From Candidatus Bathyarchaeota archaeon (lineage in GTDB: Archaea; Thermoproteota; Bathyarchaeia; Bathyarchaeales; Bathyarchaeaceae), in NCBI GenBank assembly GCA_023136395.1, contig JAGLRI010000100.1, positions 1 to 5,318 on the forward strand: a DNA stretch of 5,318 bases. Direction: 5' to 3'. Within the stretch, counting starts at the first letter, position 1, and each line of letters begins with the position of its first letter. The notes beneath the pieces are model-generated. The model saw nothing but the letters and a program-made list of their open reading frames with translations. It had not been told where the DNA came from and did not search any database. A program made the position numbers and the translations under genes. Below, piece after piece: positions 4,565 to 5,318 of this stretch.

Positions 4565-5318
4565 TTAGTCGTAACCTTCTGTAGAGAAATATGGCTGTGG
4601 TGTATCTGGATTTTGTATCTGTTCTGCTGGCAGGAAAGGTACAGACTTCTTCCAGTTGATTCCCCAAAGATCTGGTCTTCCACTCGGGAACATCCTCGGA
4701 TGGGGTACGGGAAGTTTGAATACTTTAGCAGCATTTCCTCCAAGAATGAGGTTGATCTCATCCTGAGTTACAAGATTTAAGTCTCTGAGTTTATGAATCT
4801 GGTATAGGGCCCATCCCCAAAAGTCAGTTTGGTACATAGGTGTAGAGGGGTAATCGCGGGTCGTAGTGCTAGATGCATAAGTCTCTGCTTTGTATTTTCC
4901 CTCATATTTGAAGACGTATTGTGGAACGTTACCATAGTCGTGTCCCCAGACAAGTTGGGTTGCTGTAACGTTTGGGTCTTTCAACGGAACCTCAAAGTAA
5001 TCGGCAACGTAACAACCTGTCTCTAGATAAACGTTTCGTCCACTTGCTCTTGACGCAGCCGAGCATGCAGCTTTAACTCCCTCTAAAGAACGTCCTCCAC
5101 CATGGCATACTACAATTGGTACCTCAGGATATTCGTTAACATATCTGCGTAGTAGTGATATTGATTCATGATGATTTACAGCGACATCGTGTTTTACAGC
5201 GAGATCCAAGAACTTCCTGAATTCATCCAAGCGTTTCCTTTCGGTATATTCAAATCCAACAGCAAAGTTTCTAGGAACAAATTCTCCTATGCCTACGTGG
5301 TTACCTGTCTTTAGTGTG
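4565..5318 (-). CDS. amidohydrolase-type TIM-barrel metal-dependent hydrolase (C-terminal part)
   Basis: The frame is open from the window edge to a TAA at 4565-4567, giving the last 250 residues; the N-terminal part with the expected HxH metal site lies outside. Visible motifs run in the order known for the amidohydrolase superfamily (closest to the Amidohydrolase_2 type): GIGEF, then VNHHES with a barrel-strand-5 His (codons near 5168-5173), VCHGGG with the strand-6 His (5102-5104), and VWGHDYG with the strand-8 catalytic Asp (4937-4939). ILGGNAAKVFKL is the usual C-terminal helix motif of the family. A further tail of about 48 residues, rich in Pro and aromatics (e.g. HPRMFPSGRPDLWGINW), follows it. 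No signal peptide can be judged. The protein probably hydrolyses or decarboxylates a small organic substrate with a divalent metal; the substrate is not deducible. An internal TTG at 5230 is not the start, because the frame continues upstream with family-like sequence. Confidence 0.8.
   Translation of the reverse strand, partial: TLKTGNHVGIGEFVPRNFAVGFEYTERKRLDEFRKFLDLAVKHDVAVNHHESISLLRRYVNEYPEVPIVVCHGGGRSLEGVKAACSAASRASGRNVYLETGCYVADYFEVPLKDPNVTATQLVWGHDYGNVPQYVFKYEGKYKAETYASSTTTRDYPSTPMYQTDFWGWALYQIHKLRDLNLVTQDEINLILGGNAAKVFKLPVPHPRMFPSGRPDLWGINWKKSVPFLPAEQIQNPDTPQPYFSTEGYD

Noticed and set aside
4490..4780. 96-codon plus-strand ORF
   Set aside because: It mostly overlaps the amidohydrolase 3' end in antisense and translates the terminator tract as a lysine run.

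Overview
The window looks archaeal. The signs are TATA-like boxes about 25-55 nt upstream of starts, Shine-Dalgarno cores of the GGAGG/GAGGT/GGTGAT type, TTG start codons, oligo-T terminators without stable hairpins, AT-rich spacers and several very small basic ORFs. A Bathyarchaeia-like or related uncultured TACK lineage is my guess; nothing here is a decisive marker.

Layout. At the left edge (1-165, minus) is the 5' end of an unrecognised gene. Next comes a two-gene minus-strand operon for an ABC-2 type transporter: an ATP-binding subunit (1946-2749) followed, with an 11-nt overlap, by a 538-residue, roughly 12-helix permease (340-1956). The permease appears to be two related halves in one chain, so one copy would be expected to pair with two ATPase copies. 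A TATA-like box at about 2802-2815 probably drives the operon.

The middle (2750-3667) holds no long gene. It contains very small genes: a 39-codon minus-strand ORF (3020-3139) whose repeat pattern extends upstream of its only ATG, and a 41-codon, lysine/arginine-rich plus-strand ORF (3333-3458) with a good Shine-Dalgarno. They diverge from a strongly AT-rich, two-way TATA region at about 3203-3213.

At 3668-4357 (minus) is a membrane-anchored extracytoplasmic protein with predicted coiled-coil helices and six N-glycosylation sequons. Its reading frame stops just before a second hydrophobic helix with a basic tail, which is encoded in another frame at 3601-3675. This suggests a one-base frameshift (genuine, programmed or an assembly error) that removes the C-terminal membrane anchor. 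Upstream lie a 17-codon leader ORF in the same frame with its own Shine-Dalgarno, a TATA box, and palindromic TGCATGCA repeats that could be an operator.

The right edge (4565-5318, minus) is the C-terminal 250 residues of an amidohydrolase-type TIM-barrel metal-dependent hydrolase, followed by an oligo-T terminator. The transporter, the anchored coiled-coil protein and the hydrolase have separate transcription signals and no visible functional link. I see no rRNA, tRNA, CRISPR array or transposon.
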